Source: DASWHD01 sp036393335 (lineage in GTDB: Bacteria; CG2-30-53-67; CG2-30-70-394). From it: a stretch of DNA of 17,279 bases. The position numbers and the translations under genes were made by a program. Of the stretch, positions 8,292 through 17,279 are shown in pieces (within the stretch, counting starts at the first letter, position 1; each line of letters begins with the position of its first letter). Below the pieces are notes generated by a model. The model had not been told where the DNA came from and did no database searches. It saw only the letters and a program-made list of their open reading frames with translations. The stretch is taken from NCBI GenBank assembly GCA_036393335.1, contig DASWHD010000179.1, positions 1-17,279 of the forward strand. The letters are read 5' to 3'.

Positions 8292-9621
8292 CCCTCTCCG
8301 TGCCCTAGCCCTGCTGGCCGTCCTCGCCGGGTGTGCGGTCCGCCCGCCGGGTGTGCCCCCGCCGGCCGCTGCCGAGCATCCGGCCCCGGTCGCAGACCGC
8401 CGGGTCCTGACCGACGGCGCGGTCCTCCTCACCCTGCCCCGTCCCCACCTGCCCATGGTGTCGGTGCAAGTGGAGGTCGCCGCCGGCTCGGCCTACGACC
8501 CACCGGACCTGCCCGGGCTGGCGAGCCTCACCGCCGCGCTGCTCGACGAGGGCACCGCCACGCGTAGCGCCGCAGAGATCGCCGAGGCCTTGGAGTTCAT
8601 CGGCGCTTCCCTGTCGATCAACTGTGACCAGGACAACGTCACCCTTTCCCTGCAGGTGCTCGAACGCGAGCTCGCCACCGGGCTCGACCTCCTCGCGGAC
8701 GTCCTCACCCACCCGGCCTTCCGACTCGATGACGTGGAACGGATCCGCGCCCAAAGCCGTGCGGCTTTGTTGGCAGAGGAAGAGGAGCCCGACCGGATCG
8801 CGAGCAAGGCGTTCCGCCGCGCCGCCTACGGCGACCATCCCTATGGCCACCCGGTGGACGGGGATCTCGACTCCCTGGCGCAGATCCAGGCCGACGACCT
8901 GCGCCGCTTCCATTCCAGGTTTTTCCGCCCCGAGGCCACGGTGATCGCCGTCGTCGGGGCGATCACCCCGGAAGACGCGGCGACTGCCCTCACGGCACGC
9001 CTAGACGACTGGTCCGCTGCCGCCGGTGCCCCGTCGCCGATTCCGCCACCGCCGCCCACCGCCTCGAGCCGCGTCACCCTCCAGCGCGACTTCACCCAGT
9101 CGACCCTCATCCTGGGTCACGCCGGGCTGCGCCGCGACGCGCCGGACTTCTTTCCGGCCCTGGTGATGAACCATATCCTCGGGGGCGGCGGCTTCGGCTC
9201 GCGCCTCACCACCGACCTGCGCGAGGAGCGTGGTCTGGTCTACGGGGTCGCCTCGGGGTTCGACATCGCCCAGGAGCGCGGCCTGTTCACGGTGCAGCTC
9301 GCCACCAAGAACGAGTCTGCCGCCGAGGCAGAGGCGGCGGTGCGGGAGCAGCTCCGCCACATGCGCGACGGGGGGGTCACGGAGCGGGAGCTGGACGAGG
9401 CGCAGGCCTACCTCACCGGCAGCTTTCCCCTGCGCCTGGACGCCAACGGCAAGCTCGCCTCCTACCTCCTATTCATGGAGCGCCACCACCTCGGCCGGGA
9501 CTATCTTCAGCGCTTCCCGGCCCTGGTCGACGCGGTCACCCGCGACCAGGTCGCCGCCGCCGCGCGCCACTACCTCGACCCGGACGGCCTGATCGTCGTC
9601 GTGGTCGGGGGAAAGGGGTAG
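8284..9621 (+). CDS. M16-family lipoprotein, non-catalytic partner subunit
   Basis: This 445-residue M16 homologue begins with a lipoprotein signal ending in the lipobox LAGC (Cys17), followed by a Pro/Ala-rich spacer. Ala at position +2 fits outer-membrane sorting. At the HxxEH position the sequence reads SLTAA (81-85), so zinc cannot be bound there. In contrast, the C-terminal domain keeps the R/Y substrate-binding motif in LREERGLVYGV (Arg316, Tyr320). This is the usual division of labour in M16B heterodimers: one subunit supplies the zinc site, the other the R/Y pair. GTG at 8284 is supported by AGGAGA (8273-8278) and overlaps the upstream stop by 8 bp. The stop codon TAG (9619-9621) lies inside a REP palindrome. 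I infer that it anchors the complex to a membrane. Confidence 0.92.
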   Translation: MHSPLRALALLAVLAGCAVRPPGVPPPAAAEHPAPVADRRVLTDGAVLLTLPRPHLPMVSVQVEVAAGSAYDPPDLPGLASLTAALLDEGTATRSAAEIAEALEFIGASLSINCDQDNVTLSLQVLERELATGLDLLADVLTHPAFRLDDVERIRAQSRAALLAEEEEPDRIASKAFRRAAYGDHPYGHPVDGDLDSLAQIQADDLRRFHSRFFRPEATVIAVVGAITPEDAATALTARLDDWSAAAGAPSPIPPPPPTASSRVTLQRDFTQSTLILGHAGLRRDAPDFFPALVMNHILGGGGFGSRLTTDLREERGLVYGVASGFDIAQERGLFTVQLATKNESAAEAEAAVREQLRHMRDGGVTERELDEAQAYLTGSFPLRLDANGKLASYLLFMERHHLGRDYLQRFPALVDAVTRDQVAAAARHYLDPDGLIVVVVGGKG

Positions 9622-9725
9622 GAGCCGAATCCCTTCGGCGACCCAGGCCCGCAGGGCCTGCCGCATGTCTGCGTGGGGACATCGAGGCAGGTGCAATGCC
9701 GGTCGCCGGTGCAACCGGCTCCTAC
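9618..9725. repeat. Inverted pair of REP elements (BIME-like) between convergent genes
   Basis: Two REP-type palindromes face each other. The first (9618-9644, plus orientation) begins GTAGGA, has the stem GCCGAA/TTCGGC with a 4-nt loop, and ends GACCC. The second (9701-9725, minus orientation) begins GTAGGA, has the stem GCCGG/CCGGC around TTGCA, and ends GACC. Between them lies a strong hairpin, AGGCCC-GCA-GGGCCT (9645-9659), and a weaker one, ATGTC/GACAT (9665-9682). A 5' GTAG tetranucleotide before a palindrome is the hallmark of REPs mobilised by RAYT transposases. The position between the convergent M16 and gcvH ends suits a bidirectional transcription stop. The upstream gene takes its stop codon from the first element. 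Confidence 0.8.
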
Positions 9726-9762
9726 CCTCTATGGAGCCGCACTCCTCGAGCCAAGCGCGCGG

Positions 9763-10164
9763 TTAGCTGGCCCCCGATGCCTCGCTCTCCACGTGGGTGC
9801 GGTAAGCCTGGGCATTCATCAGCTTGCCGTACTGGGAGGGGCTCTTCATCTGGATGCGCAGCAGCCAGCCATCCCCGTACGGGTCCTGATTGATCAGCTC
9901 CGGCGTATCGTTCAGGGCTTCGTTCACCGCCAGCACCTTGCCGCTCACCGGTGCCATCACCGGGCTGGTGGCCTTGGTCGATTCCACCTCCGCGGCCTCG
10001 TCTCCCGCCTCGTACTCGTCGCCGACCTCCGGGAGCTCCACGTACACCACGTCTCCCAGGGAGTCCTGGGCGTAGTGGGTGATCCCCATCGTCACCGAGC
10101 CGTCCTCCTCCTTGCGGGCCCACTCGTGATCCTTGGTGTACTTGACGCTCTCGGGGGTGGTCAT
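9763..10164 (-). CDS. gcvH: Glycine cleavage system H protein (lipoyl carrier)
   Basis: This small lipoyl carrier shuttles the aminomethyl group between the P and T proteins of the glycine cleavage complex. The product has 133 residues. Family blocks are KDHEWA (11-16), GITHYAQDSLGDVVYVELP (28-45), the lipoylation segment EVESTKATSPV with the predicted lipoyl Lys64, APVSGKVLAVNEAL, and PELINQDPYGDGWL. The segment around Lys64 (ESTKATSPV) differs slightly from the more common ESVKAASD. AGGAGAGG (10170-10177) five bases before ATG makes the start secure. No gcvT, gcvP or lipoylation gene is in the window, so it appears to stand alone. A lipoate-binding GcvH-like protein of another pathway (LbpA of sulfur oxidisers) is a less likely alternative. 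Confidence 0.92.
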   Translation of the reverse strand: MTTPESVKYTKDHEWARKEEDGSVTMGITHYAQDSLGDVVYVELPEVGDEYEAGDEAAEVESTKATSPVMAPVSGKVLAVNEALNDTPELINQDPYGDGWLLRIQMKSPSQYGKLMNAQAYRTHVESEASGAS

Positions 10165-10204
10165 GGCTGCCTCTCCTGCCGGTCTCCGGGTCGTACGGGC
10201 GCGG

Positions 10205-10234
10205 AGGATAGCCCAGCCGCCCCGCCGTCACCAA
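10205..10234 (-). promoter_or_regulatory. Candidate sigma70 promoter for gcvH
   Basis: Reading the minus strand, TTGGTG (10229-10234) is followed after 18 bp by TATCCT (10205-10210). These fit a sigma70 -35 and -10. The predicted start near 10197 would give a leader of roughly 33 nt, including the strong gcvH ribosome-binding site. This was judged by eye only. Confidence 0.4.
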
Positions 10235-10324
10235 GGGCGGCGGCGGCGCCACCATAATGGCACCCACGGCCCCTCGAACCGCCGGACACGGAATTGCCGG
10301 GAGGAAGCGCAACTTTCCTCTAAA

Positions 10325-10405
10325 GAAGCCAGGAATTTCGGGAAGGCAGGAAGGAAAGGAAAAGGGAACGGGCCGGGGATAATCGTTCCTGCCTTCCTGC
10401 CTTCC
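10325..10405. repeat. CAGGAA-type inverted repeat, copy A
   Basis: GGAAGGCAGGAA at 10341-10352 is perfectly complementary to TTCCTGCCTTCC at 10386-10397. The right side continues as a second 8-bp unit (TTCCTGCC) through 10405. The left side has a degenerate extra unit, GCCAGGAA (10328-10335). The centre is purine-rich and ends GATAATC. The right edge touches the stop codon of the subtilase gene (10406-10408). The layout and unit resemble copy B near 15530-15599. No U-run follows in either direction, so it is not a textbook terminator. Confidence 0.65.
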
Positions 10406-12193
<1,788 letters not shown>

Positions 12194-12210
12194 GGGTGGT
12201 GAGCAACGAT

Positions 12211-12296
12211 GTAGGAGCGGGCTTGCCCGCGAACCGGGCCAAGGGCTGGCGGAACCTGTCCCGTGGGTTGGGGTTCGCGACCAAGGTCGCTCCTAC
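12211..12296. repeat. Inverted pair of REP elements (BIME-like) upstream of the subtilase gene
   Basis: The plus-oriented element (12211-12232) starts GTAGGA and has the stem GCGGGC/GCCCGC around TT, then GA. The minus-oriented element (12275-12296) starts GTAGGA and has the stem GCGACC/GGTCGC around TT, then GA. On both, AACC follows. The pair fills most of the 139 bp between the M23 stop and the subtilase start, so it lies in or near the subtilase leader. The whole 86-bp unit can also fold end to end. These are the same family as the pair at 9618-9725. The stem bases differ among all four copies while pairing is kept. Confidence 0.85.
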
Positions 12297-12332
12297 AGGC
12301 GAGACCGAGAGGGTAAGTCAAGATGTCAAAGA

Positions 12333-14330
12333 TCACGAAGCAGTCGGCTCCAGGGTGAAGGGGATGGTCGTGGGTCGCGATTGGTTCCCCGCCTCGTCGC
12401 CGATAGTCACCGTCAGGCGATGCTCGCCCGGCGCCACCGTTCCGTCCAGCTCCAGGCGCAGCCAGTGACGATCGGGGTCGTACTCGAAGGACAACGGCGC
12501 ACCGTCCAGCTCCACCCGGCACGCCTGCTCATCCACCCCCTCGCCACGCTCGTCGACGGCGACGTAGGCGGTCTCCGGCCAGGCGTCGCGAAGCGCGCCG
12601 CTGCCCGGCCGGCTGTCGACGACCCGGGGGACCCAGCGATCCTCCAGCACCGCCAGGGTGGCGAAGTCGCGAATCCCGGCGCTGAGGGTGTGGCGCGCCG
12701 GATCCCAATGGCCGCCGATGTAGCGCCAGCCGGCGGCGGCCGGGGACCAGCGGTAGACGCCGAGGCGCTTGCCGTCCTCCGCCTCCGGCAGGTGGAAGGT
12801 GGCGGTGGCGGCGGCGCGCAGCACGCGGCCCGATGGGGTCACGGCCACGGGCCCCGCACGGAGGGGCAATCGGTCGGCGGCCGGCAGTTCCACCGGGCGC
12901 AGGGCGAGGCCGGCGGGAGCGAACACTGCGCCGACCGGGAAGTACAGCTCGAGCGGGCCGTAGCGGTGGTTCGCGGCGGTCTCCGGCGCCACCCAGGCGA
13001 GGGGAATCGAGGGCCGGGAGCGGATCCCCGGCACCCAGGCGTCCGCCCGCCGCCCGACGCCCGGGGTGAGGGGCAGGGTCGCCAGATAATCGCCGTTCGC
13101 GGTCACCTCCAGGTGCGGGGCGGCCACCTCGACGCCGTCGATCTGGATGCGCAGCCACGGCTCGCCCAGCGCGGTCTCGCCAGGCCACAGGCGACAGACT
13201 AGGGTGGCGTCGATCTGTCGCAGCTCGACGCGGCCATTGCCTACTCCGGTGCGGGCGGCGGCCGGCACGACTCGCACACCATTGGCCACCTCCACGTCCA
13301 CCTCGACGCCGCTGCGCTGGCCGCGGGCGTCGGCGGCATAGAGGGTGAGGCGGTGGTGACCGTCGGCCAGGGCGCGGGTGTCGAGGACCCCATCGCCCTC
13401 CGCCACCACCAGACCCAGGTCGTTGCCCGCCTCGCGGTGCAGCTTGTAGAGGTAGTGGACCGGTGCCAGGGCCGAACCGGGGAGGTCGTAGAGCAGACCG
13501 GAAAACGGCACCCGAGCGAAGCGCAGGCGATCGAAGCGCAAGCGGTAGTGGGGCCGGCCACCGATCTCCATGCCCACTTCGTAGAGACCACACCGGTTGT
13601 CGGAAGTGAGTCGGTCGTCGGCCTCCACCTCGACGGCGATACGCCCAGCCAGGCGCGGGGGTGGGTCATGGCCGCCGGAGAGATCGTCCATCCGCGGGCG
13701 GAAATCGCCGTCGATACGCGACGTGGCGTCGACCGGCAGCCAGCGCACCCGGCGCAGGTGCGGCGCCTCCTGATCGAGAAAGGCGACGAGGTAGCGCAGG
13801 GGGTTGACCGGCTCGCCCGTGGGATCGCGCAGCTCGAAGTGGAGGTGCGGCAGGCCGGCGCCGGACTCACCGGAGTAGGCGATCACCTCCCCCGCCGCGA
13901 CCCGGATCGTGCCGGCCACGGCGATCTCGTCCGGGTAGCGACCGCGGCGTGCCCGGGCGTCCCTCAGAAGACGGCTCAGGGGTCCGTCGGCAAACCGCTC
14001 CAGGTGGGCGTAGACCGTCACCCAGCCCCCGTCGTGCTCCACGTACAGGACGTTGCCGTAGCCACGGCGGGTGGAGCGCATGCGCACCACCCGGCCGCCG
14101 GCCGCGGCGACCACGGTTAGGCCGTTGATCCCGCCGGTGCGCAGGTCGATGCCGGTGTGGAGGTGACCCTCCCGGTACTCGCCGAAGGTGGCGGAGACGC
14201 CACGCTGGTCCGGCAGCGGGATGCGCAGGGTGGGCGGCCCGGCCGCCGCCGGCATGGCCGCCAGCCATCCGAGAAGTAGGAGTGCTGCGGTCCGTCTCGG
14301 GAGGGGCTGGAGCCCGCGCGTGCGCGCCAT
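12333..14330 (-). CDS. Secreted M23 (LytM-type) metallopeptidase with C-terminal beta domains
   Basis: The enzyme is predicted to cut peptidoglycan cross-bridges in the periplasm or outside the cell. With this start it has 665 residues and a classic signal peptide (about 1-30, ending AAAG). The LytM domain is N-terminal. Zinc ligands are His58 and Asp62 (HTGID) and His164 in PHLHFEL; His109 (VYAHL) and His162 are the accompanying catalytic histidines, so it appears active. Beyond about residue 190 it is beta-rich, with an Ig-like region and a GVYRWSPAAAGWRYIGG block, an arrangement typical of long M23 proteins. The start is uncertain. ATG 14354 and GTG 14372 are in frame, and the GTG overlaps the stop codon of the upstream PLD gene with GGGGTG before it, so translational coupling is possible. 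I chose 14330 because it gives a compact signal peptide. Confidence 0.88.
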   Translation of the reverse strand: MARTRGLQPLPRRTAALLLLGWLAAMPAAAGPPTLRIPLPDQRGVSATFGEYREGHLHTGIDLRTGGINGLTVVAAAGGRVVRMRSTRRGYGNVLYVEHDGGWVTVYAHLERFADGPLSRLLRDARARRGRYPDEIAVAGTIRVAAGEVIAYSGESGAGLPHLHFELRDPTGEPVNPLRYLVAFLDQEAPHLRRVRWLPVDATSRIDGDFRPRMDDLSGGHDPPPRLAGRIAVEVEADDRLTSDNRCGLYEVGMEIGGRPHYRLRFDRLRFARVPFSGLLYDLPGSALAPVHYLYKLHREAGNDLGLVVAEGDGVLDTRALADGHHRLTLYAADARGQRSGVEVDVEVANGVRVVPAAARTGVGNGRVELRQIDATLVCRLWPGETALGEPWLRIQIDGVEVAAPHLEVTANGDYLATLPLTPGVGRRADAWVPGIRSRPSIPLAWVAPETAANHRYGPLELYFPVGAVFAPAGLALRPVELPAADRLPLRAGPVAVTPSGRVLRAAATATFHLPEAEDGKRLGVYRWSPAAAGWRYIGGHWDPARHTLSAGIRDFATLAVLEDRWVPRVVDSRPGSGALRDAWPETAYVAVDERGEGVDEQACRVELDGAPLSFEYDPDRHWLRLELDGTVAPGEHRLTVTIGDEAGNQSRPTTIPFTLEPTAS

Positions 14331-14368
14331 GTGGTCGCTACCGTCGCTGGCCATCGCGGCGTAGCCGG

Positions 14369-14923
14369 TCACCGCGGCACCCCGCGCCGCGTATCGCCCG
14401 CCGCGAGCGCCGCCGCGTAGTCGAGGAGCTGGTGGGCCAGGGACGGGTCGTCGATGCGCACCGACACCTCGCGGTTGTAGCGCAGGGCCGAGTCGGTCCA
14501 GTTGTGGCTGCCGAGGAAGACGGTGCGGCCGTCCACCACCACGAACTTGCCGTGGTAACGGCGCTGCGGGTCGTCGAACGCCACCTCCACGCCGGCGTCG
14601 CGCAGGCGCTTCGCGGTGTGGTGGTTGGCTCGCACCACGTCGTCGTCGCCCTCGCTGGCGGTCTCCAGGATCACCCGCACCCGCACGCCACGCGCCGTGG
14701 TCTCCCCGAGCAGCTCCATCATCTGCCGCGCACGGTTCGCCGGGGGACCGTCGGCCTTGAACAAGAACAGGGCCACCACCACTTCTTGCCGGGCCTCCGC
14801 AATCGCCTGGCGCACGGTGGGCTCGAAGGTGGCGTCGTTCAGCAGCGTCACCACCGCACCGTCGCCACGGGCCACACCGGCAGCGGCCAACCACACCGCC
14901 AGGGTAACGAAGATGGCACGCAT
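14369..14923 (-). CDS. Secreted phospholipase D-superfamily protein with one HKD motif (Nuc-like)
   Basis: This 184-residue protein has a signal peptide (about 1-20, ending ARG). One complete HKD motif is present: His124, Lys126 and Asp131 in YHGKFVVVDG, followed by GSHN (138-141). Members of this length with a single motif, such as the endonuclease Nuc, act as homodimers that complete the active site between subunits. A secreted, non-specific nuclease is the best guess. A phosphodiesterase or lipid-directed enzyme of the same family is possible. ATG 14923 starts the signal peptide directly and is preceded only by a weak GGTGG. The gene lies 52 bp after ssb and runs straight into the M23 gene. 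The ssb neighbour is probably incidental, whereas coupling with the M23 gene looks deliberate. Confidence 0.85.
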   Translation of the reverse strand: MRAIFVTLAVWLAAAGVARGDGAVVTLLNDATFEPTVRQAIAEARQEVVVALFLFKADGPPANRARQMMELLGETTARGVRVRVILETASEGDDDVVRANHHTAKRLRDAGVEVAFDDPQRRYHGKFVVVDGRTVFLGSHNWTDSALRYNREVSVRIDDPSLAHQLLDYAAALAAGDTRRGVPR

Positions 14924-14975
14924 TACGACCACCGCTGTCTCGCTCCGACCGACGCCCGGGCGCGGTATAGAGCCG

Positions 14976-15416
14976 TCAGAAGGGGATGTCGTCGTCGTCC
15001 ATGGCGCCGCCCGATCCACCGTTGTGCGGGGTGCGCTCGTGCTGGGCCTCGGCGGGCTGGCGGCCCGGCGCCCCGCCTTCGTTGCGGCCACCGCCGAGGA
15101 GGATCATGTTGTCGATCACCACCTCGGTGGTGTAGCGGTCGCTGCCGTCCTGCCCCTGCCACTTGCGGGTCTGGAGCCGGCCTTCGAGGAAGACCTGCCG
15201 CCCCTTGGCCAGGTACTGATTGCAGATCTCCCCGAGCTTTCCCCATGCCACGATGTTGTGCCACTCGGTCCGCTCCTGTGGAGTGCCGTCCGGGTCCTTC
15301 CACGTGTGGCTGGTAGCGACGCTGAAGTTGCACACCGCCTTGCCCGACGTGGTGTAGCGCATCTCGGGGTCACGGCCCATGTTGCCAATCAATTGCACTC
15401 GATTCAGGGAACGCAT
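14976..15416 (-). CDS. ssb: Single-stranded DNA-binding protein
   Basis: SSB coats single-stranded DNA as a tetramer during replication, repair and recombination. The 146-residue product begins MRSLNRVQLIGNMGRDPEMR, has the OB-fold aromatics Trp39, Trp52, Trp58 and Trp86, then a Gly/Gln-rich linker, and ends in the acidic tip MDDDDIPF that recruits partner proteins. The length is normal, slightly shorter than E. coli SSB. ATG 15416 is preferred over an in-frame TTG at 15437 because GTGAGG (15423-15428) sits six bases before it and the family start falls exactly here. It follows ftsK on the same strand after about 215 bp that contain an inverted repeat, so it probably has its own promoter, although none was recognised. 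Confidence 0.96.
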   Translation of the reverse strand: MRSLNRVQLIGNMGRDPEMRYTTSGKAVCNFSVATSHTWKDPDGTPQERTEWHNIVAWGKLGEICNQYLAKGRQVFLEGRLQTRKWQGQDGSDRYTTEVVIDNMILLGGGRNEGGAPGRQPAEAQHERTPHNGGSGGAMDDDDIPF

Positions 15417-15422
15417 GTCATA

Positions 15423-15428
15423 CCTCAC
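15423..15428 (-). promoter_or_regulatory. Ribosome-binding site deciding the ssb start
   Basis: GTGAGG on the minus strand lies six bases before ATG 15416. It rules against the upstream TTG, because the site would then lie inside the coding region. Confidence 0.7.
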
Positions 15429-15529
15429 AGAGATCAATCAACGCTTGCGCGTGAGATTACCCACCTTGGAGCTAGCGAACCAGAGGGGACACGGACTCCA
15501 CGATCGTCCTCTCACCGCACATCGCTCAA

Positions 15530-15599
15530 CGCGGCAACCCAGGAAACCAGGAAGGAGACCTCAGAAAAGTTGTTAATCCTGGTTTCCTGGCTTCCCGCG
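15530..15599. repeat. CAGGAA-type inverted repeat, copy B
   Basis: Two 23-nt arms (15530-15552 and 15577-15599) pair at 21 of 23 positions around a 24-nt loop. Each arm contains CCAGGAAACCAGGA, two 8-bp units in tandem, and ends in CGCGG. The loop is A-rich and ends TTAAT. It lies between the ftsK stop (15632) and the ssb start, so it could end ftsK transcripts, but no U-run follows the stem. The arms and centre resemble copy A at 10325-10405, which suggests a dispersed family. Confidence 0.75.
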
Positions 15600-15631
15600 T
15601 TCCCGCCCTTCGACCGCGGATCACAACGGAG

Positions 15632-17279
15632 TCACTGCGTATCCACGATCACGTCGCGCGGCTTGGCGCCGTCCGCCGGCGCGACGATGCCATCGCGCTC
15701 CATCCACTCGACGATGCGCGCCGCGCGGTTGTAGCCGATGCGGAAGCGCCGCTGGACCAGCGACACCGAGACCTTGCCCTTCTCCACGGCGAAGCGCACC
15801 GCCTCGTCGTACAGCTCGTCCGCCTCGTCCACCGGCGGGTCCCCGTCCTCCTCGCGGGTGGCGACGGTGACCGTGAGGTCGTAGTGGGCGGTCGCCTGCT
15901 TGCGGATGAAGGTGGCGAGCTCCTTGATCTCCTGGTCGGAGAGGAAGGTGCCGTGGACCCGTTGCACCTTACCGACCCCGGGCGGCAGGAAGAGCATGTC
16001 CCCCTGGCCGAGGAGGGTCTCGGCGCCGTTGGCGTCGATGATGGTACGGGAGTCGGTCTTGGAGGAGACCTGGAAGGCGATGCGCGCCGGGAAGTTGGCC
16101 TTGATCACCCCGGTGAGCACGTCCACTGACGGGCGCTGGGTGGCGACGATCAGATGGATGCCGGCGGCGCGCGCCATCTGGGCGAGGCGGGCGATGGAGA
16201 CCTCCACCTCGCGGCTCGCCACCAACATCAGGTCGGCCAGCTCGTCGATCAGCACCACGATGTACGGCAGGGGGGCGAGCCGGCTGCCCTCCTCTCCTGC
16301 CCCGTCCGCGGGGGGGGCGAGGGTCCCTTCCTTGTCCATCTTCGCCACCATCTTGTTGAAGCCAACGATGTTGCGCACCCCGTAGGCAGATAGCAGGGTG
16401 TAACGCCGCTCCATCTCCTTCACCGCCCACCCCAAAGCGACCGACGCCTTCTTCGGGTCGGTGACCACCGGGGTGATCAGGTGCGGGATCCCCTCGTAGA
16501 CCAGCAGCTCCAGCATCTTCGGGTCGACCATCAGCAGCTTCACCTGGTCGGGCCGGGCGCGGAACAGGATCGAGGCGATGATCGAGTTGATGCACACGCT
16601 CTTGCCCGAGCCGGTCGCCCCGGCCACCAGGAGGTGGGGCATGCGCGCCAGGTCGCTGACCACCGGGTTGCCGAAGATGTCCTTGCCCAGGGCGATGGGG
16701 AGCTGGAACTTGCGCGTGTCCCACACCTCCGAGGCGAGGATCTGGCGCAGGTAGACCCCCTCGCGCTCGATATTCGGCACCTCGATCCCCACCGCCCCCT
16801 TGCCCGGGATCGGGGCGACGATGCGGATGGAGAGGGCGCGCAGGGCCATGGCCAGGTCGTCCGCCAAGTTGGCGATCTTGGAGACCTTCACCCCCGGCGC
16901 CGGCTGGAACTCGTACATGGTGATCACCGGCCCGGGGTGGACCTCGGTCACCTCGCCCGAGACCCCGAAGTCGAGGAGCTTGCGCTCCAGGATCTCGGAG
17001 TTGACCAGGATCTCGCGCTCACTCAGGCGGCGCGCGGTCACCGGCGGGTCGGCGAGCAGGGAGAGGGGGGGGAGCTGGTAGTCGTCGCCCCCCTGGAGGA
17101 GGAGCACCTCCTGGGTGGCGTCCGCCGCCTCTGGCTCCGGGGCCGGCCCCTCGATGAGCAGGGGCTTGGGCCGGCGGCTCTTCTCCTCCATCTTGCGGGT
17201 GAGGGTGGCGACCCGGTCCAGCCGCGCCCGGCGTTCTGCGGCGCGCTCGCGCACCCGCTCCGCCGCGCCGGCGCTGCTC
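15632..17279 (-). CDS. ftsK: DNA translocase FtsK, motor and gamma domains (5' end outside window)
   Basis: FtsK is the septal DNA pump that clears chromosomes at division and activates XerCD at dif. The frame is open to the right edge, so the N-terminal membrane domain and start are missing; about 548 residues remain. These begin in a charged linker (ERAAERRARLDRV). The alpha/beta RecA-like motor follows, with Walker A GATGSGKSV (around 16597-16624) and Walker B VVLIDELADLM (around 16228-16262), plus the family blocks PGPVITMYEFQPAPGVKVSK, MVDPKMLEL and ATQRPSVDV. The C-terminal gamma winged helix (RRFRIGYNRAARIVEWMERDGI, around 15690-15760) is the part that reads KOPS and contacts XerD. No frameshift was seen. 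The usual gammaproteobacterial follower lolA is absent. Confidence 0.97.
   Translation of the reverse strand, partial: SSAGAAERVRERAAERRARLDRVATLTRKMEEKSRRPKPLLIEGPAPEPEAADATQEVLLLQGGDDYQLPPLSLLADPPVTARRLSEREILVNSEILERKLLDFGVSGEVTEVHPGPVITMYEFQPAPGVKVSKIANLADDLAMALRALSIRIVAPIPGKGAVGIEVPNIEREGVYLRQILASEVWDTRKFQLPIALGKDIFGNPVVSDLARMPHLLVAGATGSGKSVCINSIIASILFRARPDQVKLLMVDPKMLELLVYEGIPHLITPVVTDPKKASVALGWAVKEMERRYTLLSAYGVRNIVGFNKMVAKMDKEGTLAPPADGAGEEGSRLAPLPYIVVLIDELADLMLVASREVEVSIARLAQMARAAGIHLIVATQRPSVDVLTGVIKANFPARIAFQVSSKTDSRTIIDANGAETLLGQGDMLFLPPGVGKVQRVHGTFLSDQEIKELATFIRKQATAHYDLTVTVATREEDGDPPVDEADELYDEAVRFAVEKGKVSVSLVQRRFRIGYNRAARIVEWMERDGIVAPADGAKPRDVIVDTQ

Noticed and set aside
6786..8456. 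556-codon open frame on the minus strand opposite the first M16 gene
   Set aside because: It mirrors a well-supported M16 gene and shows no domain, start signal or codon pattern of its own.
10341..10405. Tandem 8-bp units considered as a CRISPR array
   Set aside because: Units are too short, contiguous and inverted across a centre; there are no spacers and no cas genes.
14276..14282. GTAGGAG heptamer resembling a REP head
   Set aside because: It lies in the M23 signal-peptide coding region and no palindrome follows.

Overview
The window looks like ordinary chromosome from a high-GC gammaproteobacterium. The evidence is dense gene packing, strong G/C third-position bias, AnmK, gammaproteobacterial-type FtsK and SSB, and REP palindromes that begin GTAGGAGC. 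It may be a relative of the Ectothiorhodospiraceae or another sulfur-oxidiser group, but that placement is an inference from style and was not tested. No tRNA, rRNA, CRISPR array, transposase or phage gene is visible.

Layout. At 1-337 is the end of a TPR protein. A plus-strand pair follows: a DHH/DHHA1 phosphoesterase with an N-terminal Rossmann-like domain (557-1945), and a TPR-rich periplasmic lytic transglycosylase (1960-4167). Next are a small secreted protein of unknown function (4373-4867) and a convergent Nit1/YbeM-type nitrilase (4851-5690, minus). Divergent from the nitrilase is anmK (5741-6868). Two overlapping M16 genes (6951-9621) form a catalytic/non-catalytic periplasmic protease pair. 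A REP pair separates them from a stand-alone gcvH (minus). The rest is all minus strand, listed here in transcription order from the right edge: ftsK (5' end cut off), ssb, a secreted PLD-family protein, a secreted M23 peptidase, and a secreted subtilisin-like protease with calcium-type repeats and a sorting-signal-like C-terminus.

Functional threads. The lytic transglycosylase would release 1,6-anhydroMurNAc products and AnmK would phosphorylate anhydroMurNAc for re-use. The M23 peptidase is a third cell-wall enzyme. Seven proteins carry export signals, so the window is rich in envelope and secreted hydrolases.

The non-coding DNA is the most distinctive part. There are two inverted REP pairs whose stems differ by compensatory changes. 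There are also two copies of a second inverted-repeat type, built from 8-bp units around CAGGAA, one abutting the subtilase stop codon and one between ftsK and ssb. I found no clearly new multi-gene system. The best leads are these two repeat families, the DHH fusion with an altered GGH motif, the non-terminal sorting signal of the subtilase, and a small secreted beta-rich protein ending in Phe.
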